From Daphnia pulex (lineage: Eukaryota > Arthropoda > Branchiopoda > Diplostraca > Daphniidae): a DNA stretch of 64,000 nucleotides. Both the position numbers and the translations under genes were made by a program. The notes below the pieces were generated by a model. It was not told where the DNA came from. It worked only from the letters and a program-made list of their open reading frames with translations, and did no database searches. Below, one piece after another: positions 49,521-60,610 of the stretch; positions within the stretch are counted from its first letter, which is position 1, and the number at the start of each line of letters is the position of its first letter. Where the stretch lies: NCBI RefSeq assembly GCF_021134715.1, contig NC_060021.1, forward strand, positions 248,001 to 312,000, read 5' to 3'.

Positions 49521-52500
49521 TCGGAACAGATTGTTGACGCGGCAGCTATTGGAAAGTCACTTTTTGTTAGGCATTTCATAATTTAGAGTAGCCAAATCTT
49601 GTTATTTTGATTGAATTCCAATTTATTTAAATATTTCGAAAAATGTTCAAAAAGAAATTTTGTTTAATTCTATTATCTTTTTTTTACGTTGATTTGAATG
49701 TAGATGATGGGCCAAGACTTGGGTTAGATTGTAGAGGTTGCGAAATCAAGGTTGCGAAATATTATTTCAAAAATGGTTCATAGATGGCTGCTCGAAAAAT
49801 ATCAACTTTCATGAAAATTAATTAATTAAAAATTAAGCCTCTTACCTCATAGTTCGATAAACTATGTTATTCCCCGTATGAAGCTTAATTTTCAATAATC
49901 TTTATGTCCAAATCTCTGCAAATAGAAATTGTGAGTTCATGTTTGGATGTCAGAACTAGAAAAATTGTGAATTAAGATGGAGCAAAGGCAAACTACTCAT
50001 CAATTGTGTCTCCTTTTAATTAATTAATTGGATCACTTAATTTTCTCCTGCAGGCCTACCACAAACAACAAAGTGCTGCTGTTGAATTCAATGCAAGAGG
50101 GCTGACTTGAAATGCTGTGCAACTGTCGTCAACAGCTTTTTCGACTCTTTGTGGCAACCCAACTTGGGTAAGCCAAAATGTTGGAATCATTTTGTCTTTA
50201 GTATCTCCAAAGATTTTGTATCTGCTAGCGAATTTCATTAAACCTTTTAAAATATCTTAAAATGTAAGCTAATTGTTTGCTTATATAATGTCAATAGTTT
50301 AGTTGGGAATCAGGGATGAAATTAGCAGCTCTATTTCGATGGCCATTTTGGCATCGACTCGAGCCTTCATTCTTCTCGGGACTCCCTGAACAAATTGACA
50401 TCGCAAATCAGCATCGCAAATTGCCAAGTCGGCCGCCGGAGAAAATCATATCGCCACAAATCTGGATTATTTGCTCGGAAACCTTTGACGATCATGAAGT
50501 TCGCGGACACAACTGGGCTCAACATTTACATCGCGTCCAAGGGCGAAAAAAATACCACAGCAAGTCCCGGCCTTCACTAGTTCAGTCCAGCGGCCATTCT
50601 GGACAGCGCTCTAGCATCACCCAGTGGTACAGCGGAGTCAACAGCCAGCACTATTTCGGCTTCCGCGTTCAAATGTACGATACGATCTAGCAAGCTGTTG
50701 CCACCCATCTGACGCGGGTAGGTTAAGAAGGTCTGAACTTATACCAGGTCCAGTCGATCCCGTTCGACCGTGTCATCATCATGGTGTCATTCTGACCAGA
50801 TCAAGCGACGGAGAAGAGGACGAACGTTACCACATTATACATACGTAATTATACATAACGTTTCCATTATTATTCATTGTGCCGGTCTTAAAGTAATAAT
50901 CTCTGCACGGGTTTCGTGCAAATTTTATTTGTATTTTTATCTTGAATGTGGTAGGGGGGCTCAGTGTAACTTGTTGAGATGACAATCAATAATTAGATAC
51001 GTAAATAATCCCATTCATTTTTGATTTGTTTGTTTAATCAGGATCAGGAGAGCTGGAAAGGGGTCGATTGTTTTTTCTATCGATATCTTATTTAGAAAAT
51101 GAAAGTGTCGTCTGCTTTCAATTTGTTGAAAGTTTCAGTGATTCATTTTTTAAGTTTTGGAGAAAAGTCAGAAGACTTAAGAGAGATGAAGTATGATTTC
51201 AAAGCAATTGAAACGATATGTGGCTGCACGAAAAATAGCAGTTCACATCAAATTTAAAAAAAATGTGTTCGTCGAGTAAACTTTGTGTCGTGGCTCTTTA
51301 ATAGAATCGCCTAAATCACACTCCATGCTTTTTAGCGGGTAAATAAGATAAAGTTTACATAAAAGAATGTTCATGGGAGCTTAAGTAAAACAGTTAAGCC
51401 TGTTACAAAGTTGAGAAATGTATTTCCTGTGACTAGCCTTTAACTGCATTTAACTAGCATTCGTGATGTAAGCCTTCTGTCAATGCATGGCAGTTTGTTC
51501 ACACTGTCTAACCTTTTTCTTTGTGCAGATTTGAGTACTGAACCATGCACAGCCATCGTGACAACAAGATATTCCAGTTTTGCTTCTGCTGGATCTGTCA
51601 TCTCAGCAACAACCTCAGCATCATCATTTGGGTAAATAATTTTCAATACTTTTATTCCTGTGACTTGCCAGTTAATGTTTCATTTTCAACTTTGCCTTAC
51701 TTGTTGTCCAAATATTTTTCGTGACTAAATTTTTATTTATTTAGATAAACAGCATCCCTGTTGATTGGAGATTCTAACCATGGCCGAGCTACGTATCTCT
51801 TCCTTCGTCTCCCTTTCTTAAAATGTCCTCATGTACACTTCATGTGAATGTGGGTGTATTCACGAGGACTCCCTTTTCTCCCTATCCCGCCTGGTGGACT
51901 CAACTTTTCAGCGGATGGATGGATCACTTGTGGAAGGATACCTGGCTGAATTTCCAAAGTTCAAAAGTAGGAAAAACATTTATCTCTATTCCTCTTTCTG
52001 GCTTGAGGCTTGAGTGGGCGTTGATTATGAATCGTAACCGAGTACGATTATTTCTGATCTATATGCGGTTATTGACTGGAACTGTTATCTCTTGCCGTTT
52101 TCGTCGACTTGTTCTGGGTTCATTAAATAGCTCATAGTACGACAACAGATCAGGCTTGTTTTTTCCAAAATATTTCAAACTTGAATTCAATCAAAGTTCA
52201 ACTAGGAGATTTTATTGAGCGAGAGGGGGACCTGCCGCCACACTGCGTTCAACTCCTTGTTTACAGATGCTGGTCGGTCATTGTCGGTTTACCGGTTTTG
52301 ATTGCAGTTACTTTTTTTCGGTTCATCTTTCCGGGAAAGGAGAATAGAACAAATGAACATTGTACTGCGCACACGTTGATTGTTTGCGCTGCAATCGATC
52401 GGTCGTTAGTTTTTTCGTTTGAACAGGAAAGAGATGAGACACAAATATCTACAGCACAATTTGGGACCATCGTGATGGGACTTTTGGTGCCATTATGGTA

Positions 52501-52907
52501 CGGTACGGATCATCCACACTAGACTTTTTCTTTCTTTTTTTTCCCGTTTTTTTCGGGAAAGAATAAAAGGGTACCGTGAATTTTTGATTCTTTTTTTTTT
52601 CTCTGTGTGTGTGTGTGTACTGAAATACCGGTTTTTTATTTTGGCGGCGTGTTGCTTTTGTGGCGTCCTGTTTTTCCCTGCGTTTCTTTCATTTCTCTCC
52701 TCCATTCTCGCTGTTCCATCAAAGGATGTGATGATGATGACTTGTCGACTGATGAATGATGATCGAGTGGCTAAGCATTACAGGGTCACGAGCTCATCGG
52801 TTGGGCTTCTGGAACTTGCTGGCCGACATTTAAAAAAAATGAGAAATAACAGCTGTTTTCTTATTTTTATTTTTTACCCCTCTGGCGGTGTATATACCAA
52901 TATGCAC
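49521..52907. other. Remainder of duplicated unit A, no supported gene
   Basis: Mostly non-coding. A GC-richer stretch at about 50430-50700 contains short frames (for example MKFADTTGLNIYIASKGEK ending at TAG) whose frames differ from those of copy B through small indels, so a decayed exon is possible. 50870-52290 is a copy of the 1.3-kb repeat. Confidence 0.5.
50870..52290 (+). repeat. 1.3-kb repeat, copy in unit A
   Basis: Homologous to 24650-25890 (diverged) and 61970-63390 (nearly identical), with the same order of exon-like blocks and splice-like signals. In this copy the frame starting ATGGCCGAGCTACG meets a stop after 13 codons, unlike the 24-kb copy. This argues against that frame being coding. 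Confidence 0.7.
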
Positions 52908-54113
52908 GGAAGATTATATGCTTTTATAAAATGTTGACGGTATGGCATCTGTTGTTTTAGCTGCTGCCAGTTGCTCTGATTCGATTACGTATTAGGCGGG
53001 GGGGTCCTGTATATTTCACTTTTGCCTTGTATAACTTAATGAGAATAGATTGCCTTTTACCACCCAACGAATACGGTACCTGCTATAGACCTGATCAGTC
53101 TGATGCCACGAAACGGCAATCATGAAAGGCCATGGCTTGATATGAAGATGCCGTACTCATTAAAGCAGCCGGCCAGCCGGTATAAAGGAAAGGTAGGTAA
53201 TGGAGAGTGGGGGTTAAAATTGTTTAAAATTTGAAGTTTCAAAGCTAGAAAAGAGAAAAAAGGTATAAATAGTAGAAAAGAAATTGGGTCGGAATTACTA
53301 ACACGTTCACCCAACAAAACTTAATAATTCGACACCAATTATTCGACGCTTCAACAACAAGCAAAGCAACTACATTTCCGCAATGGTGTGAAAATATTTC
53401 GACAACGGATGTAGCGTACAAATACTTTGACCTAACCTAACTTAAACTTAACTTAACTAACTTAACCTAATCTTAAAAAGAATTGTCAAAGTACTTTTGC
53501 TACACTGTGTCGACGTATTTTGTCACCAGTCGAAATGCAGTTGCCTTATAATGTTGAAGGTAACATCAAATGGAAGGTGTCGAATTAAAGTTTGGTCGGA
53601 TGAAACTTGCAATATCTGACCCAATTATGAAAGAAGATGATGAAAAAGATAAAAAGAAATGATGAAGGAAAAGTATTAATGGGTAGAAAAAGAATAAGAA
53701 AGAAAGAATACACGGGTCATCAATTTTCTCATCTTCCGGTCATCCACCCGTCCTGTCTACTTCCGGTCATCCACCTGTCCTGTCTACTTCCGGTCATTCA
53801 CCTGTCCTGTCTAATTCCGGTTTCCACCTTCCCTTCATTTCTCAGATCCTCAATTCTCTTTTCTTTCAGTTCCTTCCCATCCACTCTCGATCTCAACTTC
53901 CTCATCTCTTCTTCTCTTGGCTCCTGGTCCAATCCGCCCTCTCTCCGCCCACCCTCTACCTACTCTCCTCCCATCCGGTACCCAACTGGACGAAACCTAA
54001 AAGTTTACCCTGAAATCAATCGAACAATGGCCCTGTAGATTTGTACTGCCGACGCGTGTAACGACCATCTGGGTATCAGATCGGTATCAGATTCTCCACT
54101 GTTGGAGCAGTCG
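52908..54113. other. Non-coding interval downstream of the large C2 gene
   Basis: Contains TTAACC/CCTAA-like degenerate repeats at about 53430-53475 and a 27-bp tandem array at 53733. A TATA-like GGTATAAAGG near 53178 is followed by no usable frame. No gene seen. Confidence 0.5.
53733..53820. repeat. 27-bp tandem repeat with ACCGGAAG core
   Basis: Three units of CTTCCGGTCATCCACC plus TGTCCTGTCTA, followed by a partial fourth (ATTCCGG). Each carries ACCGGAAG on the minus strand, an ETS-like core also found in the MITE. Confidence 0.88.
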
Positions 54114-57100
54114 TCATTTCGCCTTCCTTGTGAGCTTTTGCCTTTTGACCTCTGCCGGTCTATGAATCTCCACCTCAAGACAAGCGTCGCCCACCCGATT
54201 TTTGGACTTGTCGTACAGTTGCAGCTGAGTGAGGCCTTCGTCACAGGTGGACATTCTAAGTTTAACGAAGCCGACCGTGGACTTCCTTAAACCAAAATTC
54301 GACAACTTTTTTACTTTGGCGATCAATTTAAACCTATACTGATATCTAGTCTTTATGATATAATCTTCGTTCCATTCCGGCTGGCTACCACGGATGGTTT
54401 CGGTTTTTATTTTCTTGAACAGGGTGGGGAACAGGCCGTGCCATTCCTCGACCCGTATGGAAACGTAATATTCGTCTGAATCCTTTGCATCCGGAAAGTT
54501 GACTCCTCTCACAACTTTGATTTGGAAATTCTTAGGTGCTGTCCGGTTTCCTTCCTCGCAATCAGGATGGCCGCATACTGATTGCTTTGGTGCTGCTTCC
54601 GGTTTCTCATCCGTTGCCCGATTCTGTAGAAGCTGAGATTTTTCGCGATTTGGGGGCAATACGTGTAGGTCTTTTGTTATATGACCAAATTGATTATCAG
54701 TGGTATTGGATTGAGCCTTTGATGGCTGTTCCTCAACTTGTTCACTTTCCTCAGGTATAATCGTCTCTTCGGCTATTTCAAGTAGATCAGTTTCACCCAG
54801 CATCGGAGTGTCCTTGTGTTCAGAAACGATCTCTGGTCTTGAAATAACTTCCGTCAGCGGGTACTTTATCTTTATCTCCAGCTCAACACAAGATTTACCC
54901 ACTGGATTGTCAGACTCGTCGTAGAGTTGCAGCGTATTGACTTGATTTTTCATCAAGTTGGACACTTTAAATACGGCGGAACCGACCGTGGACGTTTTCA
55001 AACCCAATATCGACTTTTTCAGTTTAATTGTGAACATCCAATTTTCCGGATACTGAGTATGAGCGATGATCATTTTTTTATTCCACTGTGGCTGGCTGCC
55101 GTGGATGGTTTTAGTTCTGAATTTCCTGGACTGGACGTGTCTCAAACCGAACCATGATTCGGTTGCCTCGGCACGCAACGAAACGTAATAATTGTCCTTC
55201 GCTTCCGGAAGGTTTACTCCACCGATAACTCTGATTTTGATCTCCTTATAAGGGTTCCGGGGTTCGCAATCGCACTTTCCGGGATGCCAATCAGACTTTT
55301 CGGGATTTGGGGGCGATGCGTGTGGGTCTTTTGGTACATGGCGGGGCTGATTGTCCTTCTTGTTGAACAAATTAGATTTTTCGGAATTTGAGGGCAGTAC
55401 CTGTCGATCTCCAGGCTTATTTCGGAATTGATTATCAGCGCTCTTATTGGATTTAGCTTTTGATGGCTGTTCCTCAACTTGTTCACTTTTCTCAGGTATA
55501 ATTGTCTCTTTGGCGATTTCAAGTAGTTTAGTTTCAACCACCGGATCTTCGTTTGTCACATTTCCGGTGTCGTCAATCGTCTGCTGCAAATTATCGGACA
55601 GACTCTCCGGTTCCGGCCTTTTCTCGTCTATTTCAAATCGTTCGTTAGACGAAGGTATTTCAGCCGAAGTCTCCTTGGGTTTAGAAACGATAACTGGGCT
55701 TGGAATGACTACCGGCAGCAGGTACTCGATCTCCACTTCAAGACAAGCTTTGCCCACTGGATTGTAAGACTTGTCGTACAGTTGCAGCTTATTAAGGCCG
55801 TCGTCCAAGCTGGATAAGTCAAGTTTAACGAATCCGACCGTGGACGTCTTCAAACCCAATATCGACGACTTTTTTACTTTGATGGTCATTCGACACTCTT
55901 CCGGATTATGAGTCTTGATGGTAAAGTCTTTGTTCCATTCCGGCTGGCTACCGCGGATGGTTTTAGTTTTAATTTTATTGTCCTGGACGCGGTTCATGCT
56001 GCGGCATTGCTCGACCCGCATGGAAACGTAATATTGGTCAGAATCCTTTGCTTTCGGAAGGTTATCTCCTCTCAGAAATCTGATTTTGAAATGCTTCAAA
56101 GGCTTCTGGTTTCCTTCCTCGCAAACAGGCAGCGGCTGTGGTACTTCCCGTTTCTCATCCATTGCCCCATTCTGTTTCTGTGGAAGTTGAGATTTTTCGG
56201 AATTTGAGGGCAGTACCTGTCGATCTCCAGGCTTATTTCGGAATTGATTATCAGCGCTCTTATTGGATTTAGCCTTCGATGGTTGTTCCTCAACTTGTTC
56301 AATTTCCTCAGGTATAATCGTCTCTTCGGCGATTTCAAGCAGTCTAGTTTCAACCACCGGATCTTCTTTTGTCACATTTCTGGTGTCGTCAATCGTCTGC
56401 TGCAAATTCTCGTTCAAACTCTCCGGTTCCGGCCTTTTCTCGTCCGTTTCAAATTGTTCGTTAGACGCAGGTTCTACAGCTTCAGGCGTGTCCTTGGGCT
56501 TAGAAACGATCTCTGGGCTGGGTTCTTCCGGTTTCTCATCCATTGTCTGATCATTAAGAAGTTCTGGTTTTTCAGGAATTTGGGACTGCACCTGTGGATC
56601 TCCATAATTATCACGGAATTGAGCCTTTGATGGCTGTTCCTCAATTTGTTCACTTTCTTCTAATATCGTCTCTTTGGCTTTTTCAAGTAATTCAGTGTCA
56701 CCTACCGCATCTTCATTAGTCACATTTTTGCCGTCGTCTATCGTCTGCTGCAAATTCTCGGTCGGATTCTTCGGTTCAGGATTTTTCTCATCCGTTTCAA
56801 GTTCATGTTCATTAGACGGAGGTACTTCAGCGGGAGTCTCCTTGGGTTCAGAAACGATCTTTGAGCTGGGAATGACTTCTGGCAGGTAGTCGATCTTGTA
56901 CTCAACCTCAAGACAAGCATGTCCCACTGGAGAATAACAGTCGTACAGTTTCAGCCTATTGATTTCATTGACTTTCAATTGGGATACGCAAATAACGAAT
57001 GAAAAGACCGTGATTGACGTCTTCAAACCCCATTTCGACAACTTTTTGAGTTTAATGACCAACACCCACTTTTCCGGATTTCGAGTCTTGATGGTAAAGT

Positions 57101-59033
57101 TTTGATTCCACTGTGGCTGGCTACCGCGGATGATTTTGGTTTTGATTTTCTTGAATTGGACGCGGTTCATGCCGTGCCATTCCTCTAACCGCATGGAAAC
57201 GTAGTAGTACTTGTCAGAATCCTTTGCTTCCGGAAAGTTTACTCCTCTCACAACTTTGATTTGGAAATGCTTGGGCGTCCTTTTTCCTTGCTTGCAATCA
57301 CGCAGCGGCTCTGGTGCTTCCGCTTTCTCATCCATTGCCCCATTCTGTTTCTGTGGAAGTTGAGATTTTTCGGGATTTGAAGGTAATGCGTGTGAGTCTT
57401 TTGGTACTTGGCGGGGCTGATTATCAGTGGTCTTGGATTGAGCCTTTGATGGCTGTTTCTCAACTTGTTCACTTTCCGCAGGTACAATCGTCTCTTCGGC
57501 CATTTCAAGTAGTTCAGTTTCACCTAGCACCGGATCTTTGTTAGACATATTTTTTCCGTCGTCAATAGTCTTCTGCAAATTCTCGTTCAGACTCTTCGGT
57601 TCCGGCTTTTTCTCGTCCGTTTCAAGTTGTTCGTTAGACGGAGGTACTTCAGCCCGAGTTACCTTGGGTTTAGAAACGATCTCTGGGCTGGGTTCTTCCG
57701 GTTTCTCATCCAATGTCTGATCATTTAGAAGTTCAGGTTTTTCAGGAATTTGGGACTGTACCTGTGGATTTTCAGGCTTATGAAGGAATTGATTATCAGT
57801 GCTCTTATTGGATTGAGCCTTTGATGACTGTTCTTCAACTTGTTCACTTTCCTCATTTATAATCGTCTCTTCGGTGATTTCAGTTAGTTCAGTTTTACCC
57901 AGCACCGGATCTTTGTTAGACATATTTTCGATATCGTCAATGATCTCGGGCAAACTCTCCGGTTTCGGCTTTTTCTCGTCCATTTCAAGTTGTTGGTTGG
58001 ATGGACGTTCTTCAACCGGAATGTCTTTGGGTTTAGAAACTGGCTCTTCTGGCGCTTCCAGTTCCTGATTCTCGGCTTGCATTTCGTTGGATAAACTCTC
58101 GGTGGCGTAAATAGCTTCCCGTGTTTGAAAGTTGAGACTCTTCGGGTTGTTTTGGAGCATTTCAAATTGTTCTTTCACCAGCCCATTTGGTTTTTCGACT
58201 TTAATGCCGACTTCCTCGCCATTCCTCGGGGTCAGACTACTCATTTGATCTCCCAGTTGCTCGATTGTGTCGGTCTGGTTGTTAAGGGATGCTCGTAGTT
58301 CTTCCACTTCCGCCTTACTGGATAGAAGAAGACGATTGGTATCTTCCATTTTTCGCCTCAATTGTGAATCGTTTTCGGCCAAACTGCGATTTTTCCTTTC
58401 AAGTTCAGAAATGGTTCTACTCTTTAACTCAAGCTCACGTGTAGCCACGGCCAACTCGCGCGTGTCTAATTGTTGTTCGGCAAGGCAAACGCGGAGATTT
58501 TCCAATTCCGCCCGACTGGATGCGATAAGGTTATCCTTGTCTTTTATTTCTCGCCTTAGCTGCGAATGCTCATTTGTCAAGCGGAGATTTATCTCTTTTA
58601 TGTCAGAAATTTCTCGTTTATTTTCTTCGAGTTCGCTCTTGGTAGTTGCCAACTCGTCGTGTACGTTCTGAAACATTTGCAGCTTTGATGAGGAGTCTGT
58701 CAGTTTGGATTGAAGCAGACTCAACTCATTCTCCAAGCGTTCATTTTCCAATACAGTCTGGTTTTTATCATCGTCTTTCGCCATCAAAGGAAGACAACTT
58801 TGTTGGTTCAAGTCATCTCCGCTGGGAGTCGAAAGACCTTTGTCAATTGCAAGTTTGGTTGCGCATAAAACGTCAGGTTCAATCATCTTCAGGTTAACAG
58901 CCGAAAGCCGAGTTTGTGATTCGGTCGATCGACTGAATAAATCCATCAAGTTGCAATCTCTGCCTATATCCCAGCAGACATAAGCAAAAAGCAAAGCCAA
59001 TATAGTGACTGCCAAAATGTCTATAACGATCAT
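54114..59033 (-). CDS. Membrane-anchored coiled-coil protein with four C2 domains
   Basis: One uninterrupted frame of 1639 codons from the ATG at 59033; the frame extends three codons further, but only to a GTG. aa 2-23 form a hydrophobic anchor (VIDILAVTILALLFAYVCW). aa 92-270 are strongly heptad-like with E/K/L-rich text, a probable coiled coil. C2-like domains lie near aa 587-714, 980-1103, 1262-1389 and 1500-1624. Each has the pattern I.VLRG.N.P.AKDSD.YYVS, TKTIRGSQPEWN, GLKTSTVG, and VGKACLEVE. Six linker repeats precede or separate them (motifs SNEQLETDEK, NLQQTIDD, EETIIPEESEQVEEQPSKAQS). The loop equivalent to the calcium-binding D-x-D is basic. Anchor plus coiled coil plus tandem C2 recalls membrane tethers, but no known family is recognised. 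It is intronless, unlike every other confidently called intact gene here except its small paralogues. Confidence 0.85.
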   Translation of the reverse strand: MIVIDILAVTILALLFAYVCWDIGRDCNLMDLFSRSTESQTRLSAVNLKMIEPDVLCATKLAIDKGLSTPSGDDLNQQSCLPLMAKDDDKNQTVLENERLENELSLLQSKLTDSSSKLQMFQNVHDELATTKSELEENKREISDIKEINLRLTNEHSQLRREIKDKDNLIASSRAELENLRVCLAEQQLDTRELAVATRELELKSRTISELERKNRSLAENDSQLRRKMEDTNRLLLSSKAEVEELRASLNNQTDTIEQLGDQMSSLTPRNGEEVGIKVEKPNGLVKEQFEMLQNNPKSLNFQTREAIYATESLSNEMQAENQELEAPEEPVSKPKDIPVEERPSNQQLEMDEKKPKPESLPEIIDDIENMSNKDPVLGKTELTEITEETIINEESEQVEEQSSKAQSNKSTDNQFLHKPENPQVQSQIPEKPELLNDQTLDEKPEEPSPEIVSKPKVTRAEVPPSNEQLETDEKKPEPKSLNENLQKTIDDGKNMSNKDPVLGETELLEMAEETIVPAESEQVEKQPSKAQSKTTDNQPRQVPKDSHALPSNPEKSQLPQKQNGAMDEKAEAPEPLRDCKQGKRTPKHFQIKVVRGVNFPEAKDSDKYYYVSMRLEEWHGMNRVQFKKIKTKIIRGSQPQWNQNFTIKTRNPEKWVLVIKLKKLSKWGLKTSITVFSFVICVSQLKVNEINRLKLYDCYSPVGHACLEVEYKIDYLPEVIPSSKIVSEPKETPAEVPPSNEHELETDEKNPEPKNPTENLQQTIDDGKNVTNEDAVGDTELLEKAKETILEESEQIEEQPSKAQFRDNYGDPQVQSQIPEKPELLNDQTMDEKPEEPSPEIVSKPKDTPEAVEPASNEQFETDEKRPEPESLNENLQQTIDDTRNVTKEDPVVETRLLEIAEETIIPEEIEQVEEQPSKAKSNKSADNQFRNKPGDRQVLPSNSEKSQLPQKQNGAMDEKREVPQPLPVCEEGNQKPLKHFKIRFLRGDNLPKAKDSDQYYVSMRVEQCRSMNRVQDNKIKTKTIRGSQPEWNKDFTIKTHNPEECRMTIKVKKSSILGLKTSTVGFVKLDLSSLDDGLNKLQLYDKSYNPVGKACLEVEIEYLLPVVIPSPVIVSKPKETSAEIPSSNERFEIDEKRPEPESLSDNLQQTIDDTGNVTNEDPVVETKLLEIAKETIIPEKSEQVEEQPSKAKSNKSADNQFRNKPGDRQVLPSNSEKSNLFNKKDNQPRHVPKDPHASPPNPEKSDWHPGKCDCEPRNPYKEIKIRVIGGVNLPEAKDNYYVSLRAEATESWFGLRHVQSRKFRTKTIHGSQPQWNKKMIIAHTQYPENWMFTIKLKKSILGLKTSTVGSAVFKVSNLMKNQVNTLQLYDESDNPVGKSCVELEIKIKYPLTEVISRPEIVSEHKDTPMLGETDLLEIAEETIIPEESEQVEEQPSKAQSNTTDNQFGHITKDLHVLPPNREKSQLLQNRATDEKPEAAPKQSVCGHPDCEEGNRTAPKNFQIKVVRGVNFPDAKDSDEYYVSIRVEEWHGLFPTLFKKIKTETIRGSQPEWNEDYIIKTRYQYRFKLIAKVKKLSNFGLRKSTVGFVKLRMSTCDEGLTQLQLYDKSKNRVGDACLEVEIHRPAEVKRQKLTRKAK

Positions 59034-59100
59034 TTTCACCACTGGTAGTTAGGGTGTTTGCAATTGAAAACTGCTGTGTCTGCTATTGCTGTTGGGGTTG

Positions 59101-59110
59101 CCTATATAGA
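59101..59110 (-). promoter_or_regulatory. TATA box of the four-C2 gene
   Basis: TCTATATAGG on the minus strand, about 70 bp upstream of the ATG at 59033, consistent with a 5' UTR of roughly 40 nt. Confidence 0.55.
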
Positions 59111-59609
59111 CTTGCCAGGGGAATCCCTTTTCGCACTGTCTATTTCCACTGTTTTTATCAGATTTCTAATTACGAAAATGGTTTTTAACTTTTCGTATTG
59201 AATTGTATTCATACAGTAAGGGCTAACGCACATTGTTCAATTAGTTTAAAATGTATTGCAATTCATTTTAATCTTTTAATTGGATTTTGAAATGAAAGTT
59301 TTCGGAATTCCGGTTGGGATTCAAATGTTGCCGGTCTGGACATGTCTGGGAAACGACAGGGCGCCCGTAGCGGTAAGTCCACCAACTAAGAAGAATAAAA
59401 GTTAAAGGAATCATTTTTCATTGAATTGAGATTCTACACGGCAATTATTTTGTTTCTAGTTGGGTTTGCCCTAAAAAACCGATAACGAAATGATAAATGA
59501 AGTTACATGAATACATGACCCCAAGAAGTCGTTAATTTAATCGTCTGCGTGTTGTCTAGCCTAATGGAAGTGTGTAACGAGGTAAGCCGTGTTAAGCTCG
59601 TTAGGGCGT
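59111..59609. other. Intergenic upstream of the four-C2 gene
   Basis: AT-rich non-coding sequence between the large C2 promoter and duplication unit B. No gene seen. Confidence 0.5.
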
Positions 59610-59943
59610 TAAGATCGTTCAGGTTATATTTTAAGAATTCAAATTTCAGTTACTCCATACTCCACTCGATGAGAGACGACGTGAAACTTTTGATACCATA
59701 TCTGACCAAATATTGTTTGACAACCGTTTTCCCGTAAACTAAAATCAGTAACAAAACTCGTTAACGTTAATCACTTTTTCTTTTAATTGGTTTATTTCGA
59801 GATCTTTTTGGTGTTTGTTTTATAATGGAAATAATTGGACATTATCATGAAAAAAGTACCTTCCGTATAATCAATGAATATTGCAAAAGTTGCCGGGAAT
59901 ATGCGTGTTAGTTGCTTCTTTGTTCCCTTTATCGAATTCAAGT

Positions 59944-60507
59944 TCAAGACGAATTCAAGATCTCCACCTCAAGATAAGCTTTGCCGATAGGATAGAAATT
60001 GTTTTTGAACAGTTGCAGTTTATAGACTTGATTTACTTCCAAGGCGGAGACGTAAATTCTGACGGAGCCGACCGTGGACGTCTTCAAACCCAATTTCGAT
60101 GACTTTTTCAGTTTAATTGTTATTAGGCACGCTTCCGGATTGAGAGTCTTGATGGGAAAGTCTTGATTCCATTCCGGCTGGCTGCCGCGGATCGTTTTGG
60201 TTTTGCTGACTTTCTTGTTGTTCTTGTCCTGTTCGCGAATCTTGCCGTCCCATTCCTGGACCCGCGTGGAAACTGAAAGGTAATATTTGTCAGAATCCTT
60301 TTCCTTGGCTTCTGGAAGGTTTACTCCTCTCAGAACTCTGACATTGAAATACTTTGGTGTCTGGTCTCCTTCCTCGCATTCAGACTTTTCGGGATTTGGG
60401 GGCAATGAATGGGGATCTCCACGATTATCACGATATTGATCTTTTTGTAGAAGTGACCACGGATAGAGGAGTTCTTGTGGAATTTTCTCATCCGATAGAT
60501 TAGCCAT
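59944..60507 (-). CDS. Single-C2-domain protein, copy B
   Basis: A 187-aa intronless paralogue of 48864-49418, nearly identical but with the longer RGVNLPEAKEKDSDKYY segment. The four-C2 protein has RGVNFPEAKDSDKYY at this place, without the extra residues of copy B. Copy A therefore seems to have lost part of the loop text, and copy B to carry a small K-E insertion. The rest of the C2 domain (TIRGSQPEWNQDF, KKSSKLGLKTSTVGSV, LEVEILNSS) is unchanged. Same TATA element, same distance. Confidence 0.75.
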   Translation of the reverse strand: MANLSDEKIPQELLYPWSLLQKDQYRDNRGDPHSLPPNPEKSECEEGDQTPKYFNVRVLRGVNLPEAKEKDSDKYYLSVSTRVQEWDGKIREQDKNNKKVSKTKTIRGSQPEWNQDFPIKTLNPEACLITIKLKKSSKLGLKTSTVGSVRIYVSALEVNQVYKLQLFKNNFYPIGKAYLEVEILNSS

Positions 60508-60600
60508 GGCTACTTCTTCAGTTTATTTGATTCGTCAAGCCTTGAAAATGGAAATCACAGACTAAAAGACGATATAACTGCAGACCAACTGTCAACCCCC

Positions 60601-60610
60601 TTTATACCTT
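60601..60610 (-). promoter_or_regulatory. TATA box of C2 gene copy B
   Basis: AAGGTATAAA on the minus strand, about 95 bp upstream of the ATG, conserved with copy A. Confidence 0.55.

Larger units (their letters stand above)
48530..52907 (+). repeat. Segmental tandem duplication, copy A
   Basis: Matches 59610-64000 in the same orientation with an offset of 11080-11093 bp. There are only scattered substitutions and a few small indels. The match begins at TAAGATCGTTCAGG and continues to the window edge, so the duplicated unit is at least 4.4 kb and probably about 11 kb. It contains one C2 gene and a copy of the 1.3-kb repeat. Confidence 0.95.

Noticed and set aside
50316-50690. Frame starting MKLAALFRWPFW in duplicated unit A (and 61405-61872 in unit B)
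   Set aside because: The two copies are nearly identical in DNA but small indels shift the frame differently. Reading frame is therefore not conserved, so it is unlikely to be coding now.
51823-52137. Frame starting MSSCTLHV in the 1.3-kb repeat (also 25664 and 62916)
   Set aside because: Between the old and young copies changes are spread without a codon pattern, and an overlapping frame is conserved equally well. I treat it as non-coding.
53430-53475. CCTAA/TTAACC-like tract resembling an arthropod telomere repeat
   Set aside because: Too short and irregular to call an interstitial telomere.
53637-54038. Pro/Ser-rich frame over the 27-bp array
   Set aside because: Its content is explained by translation of the tandem repeat.
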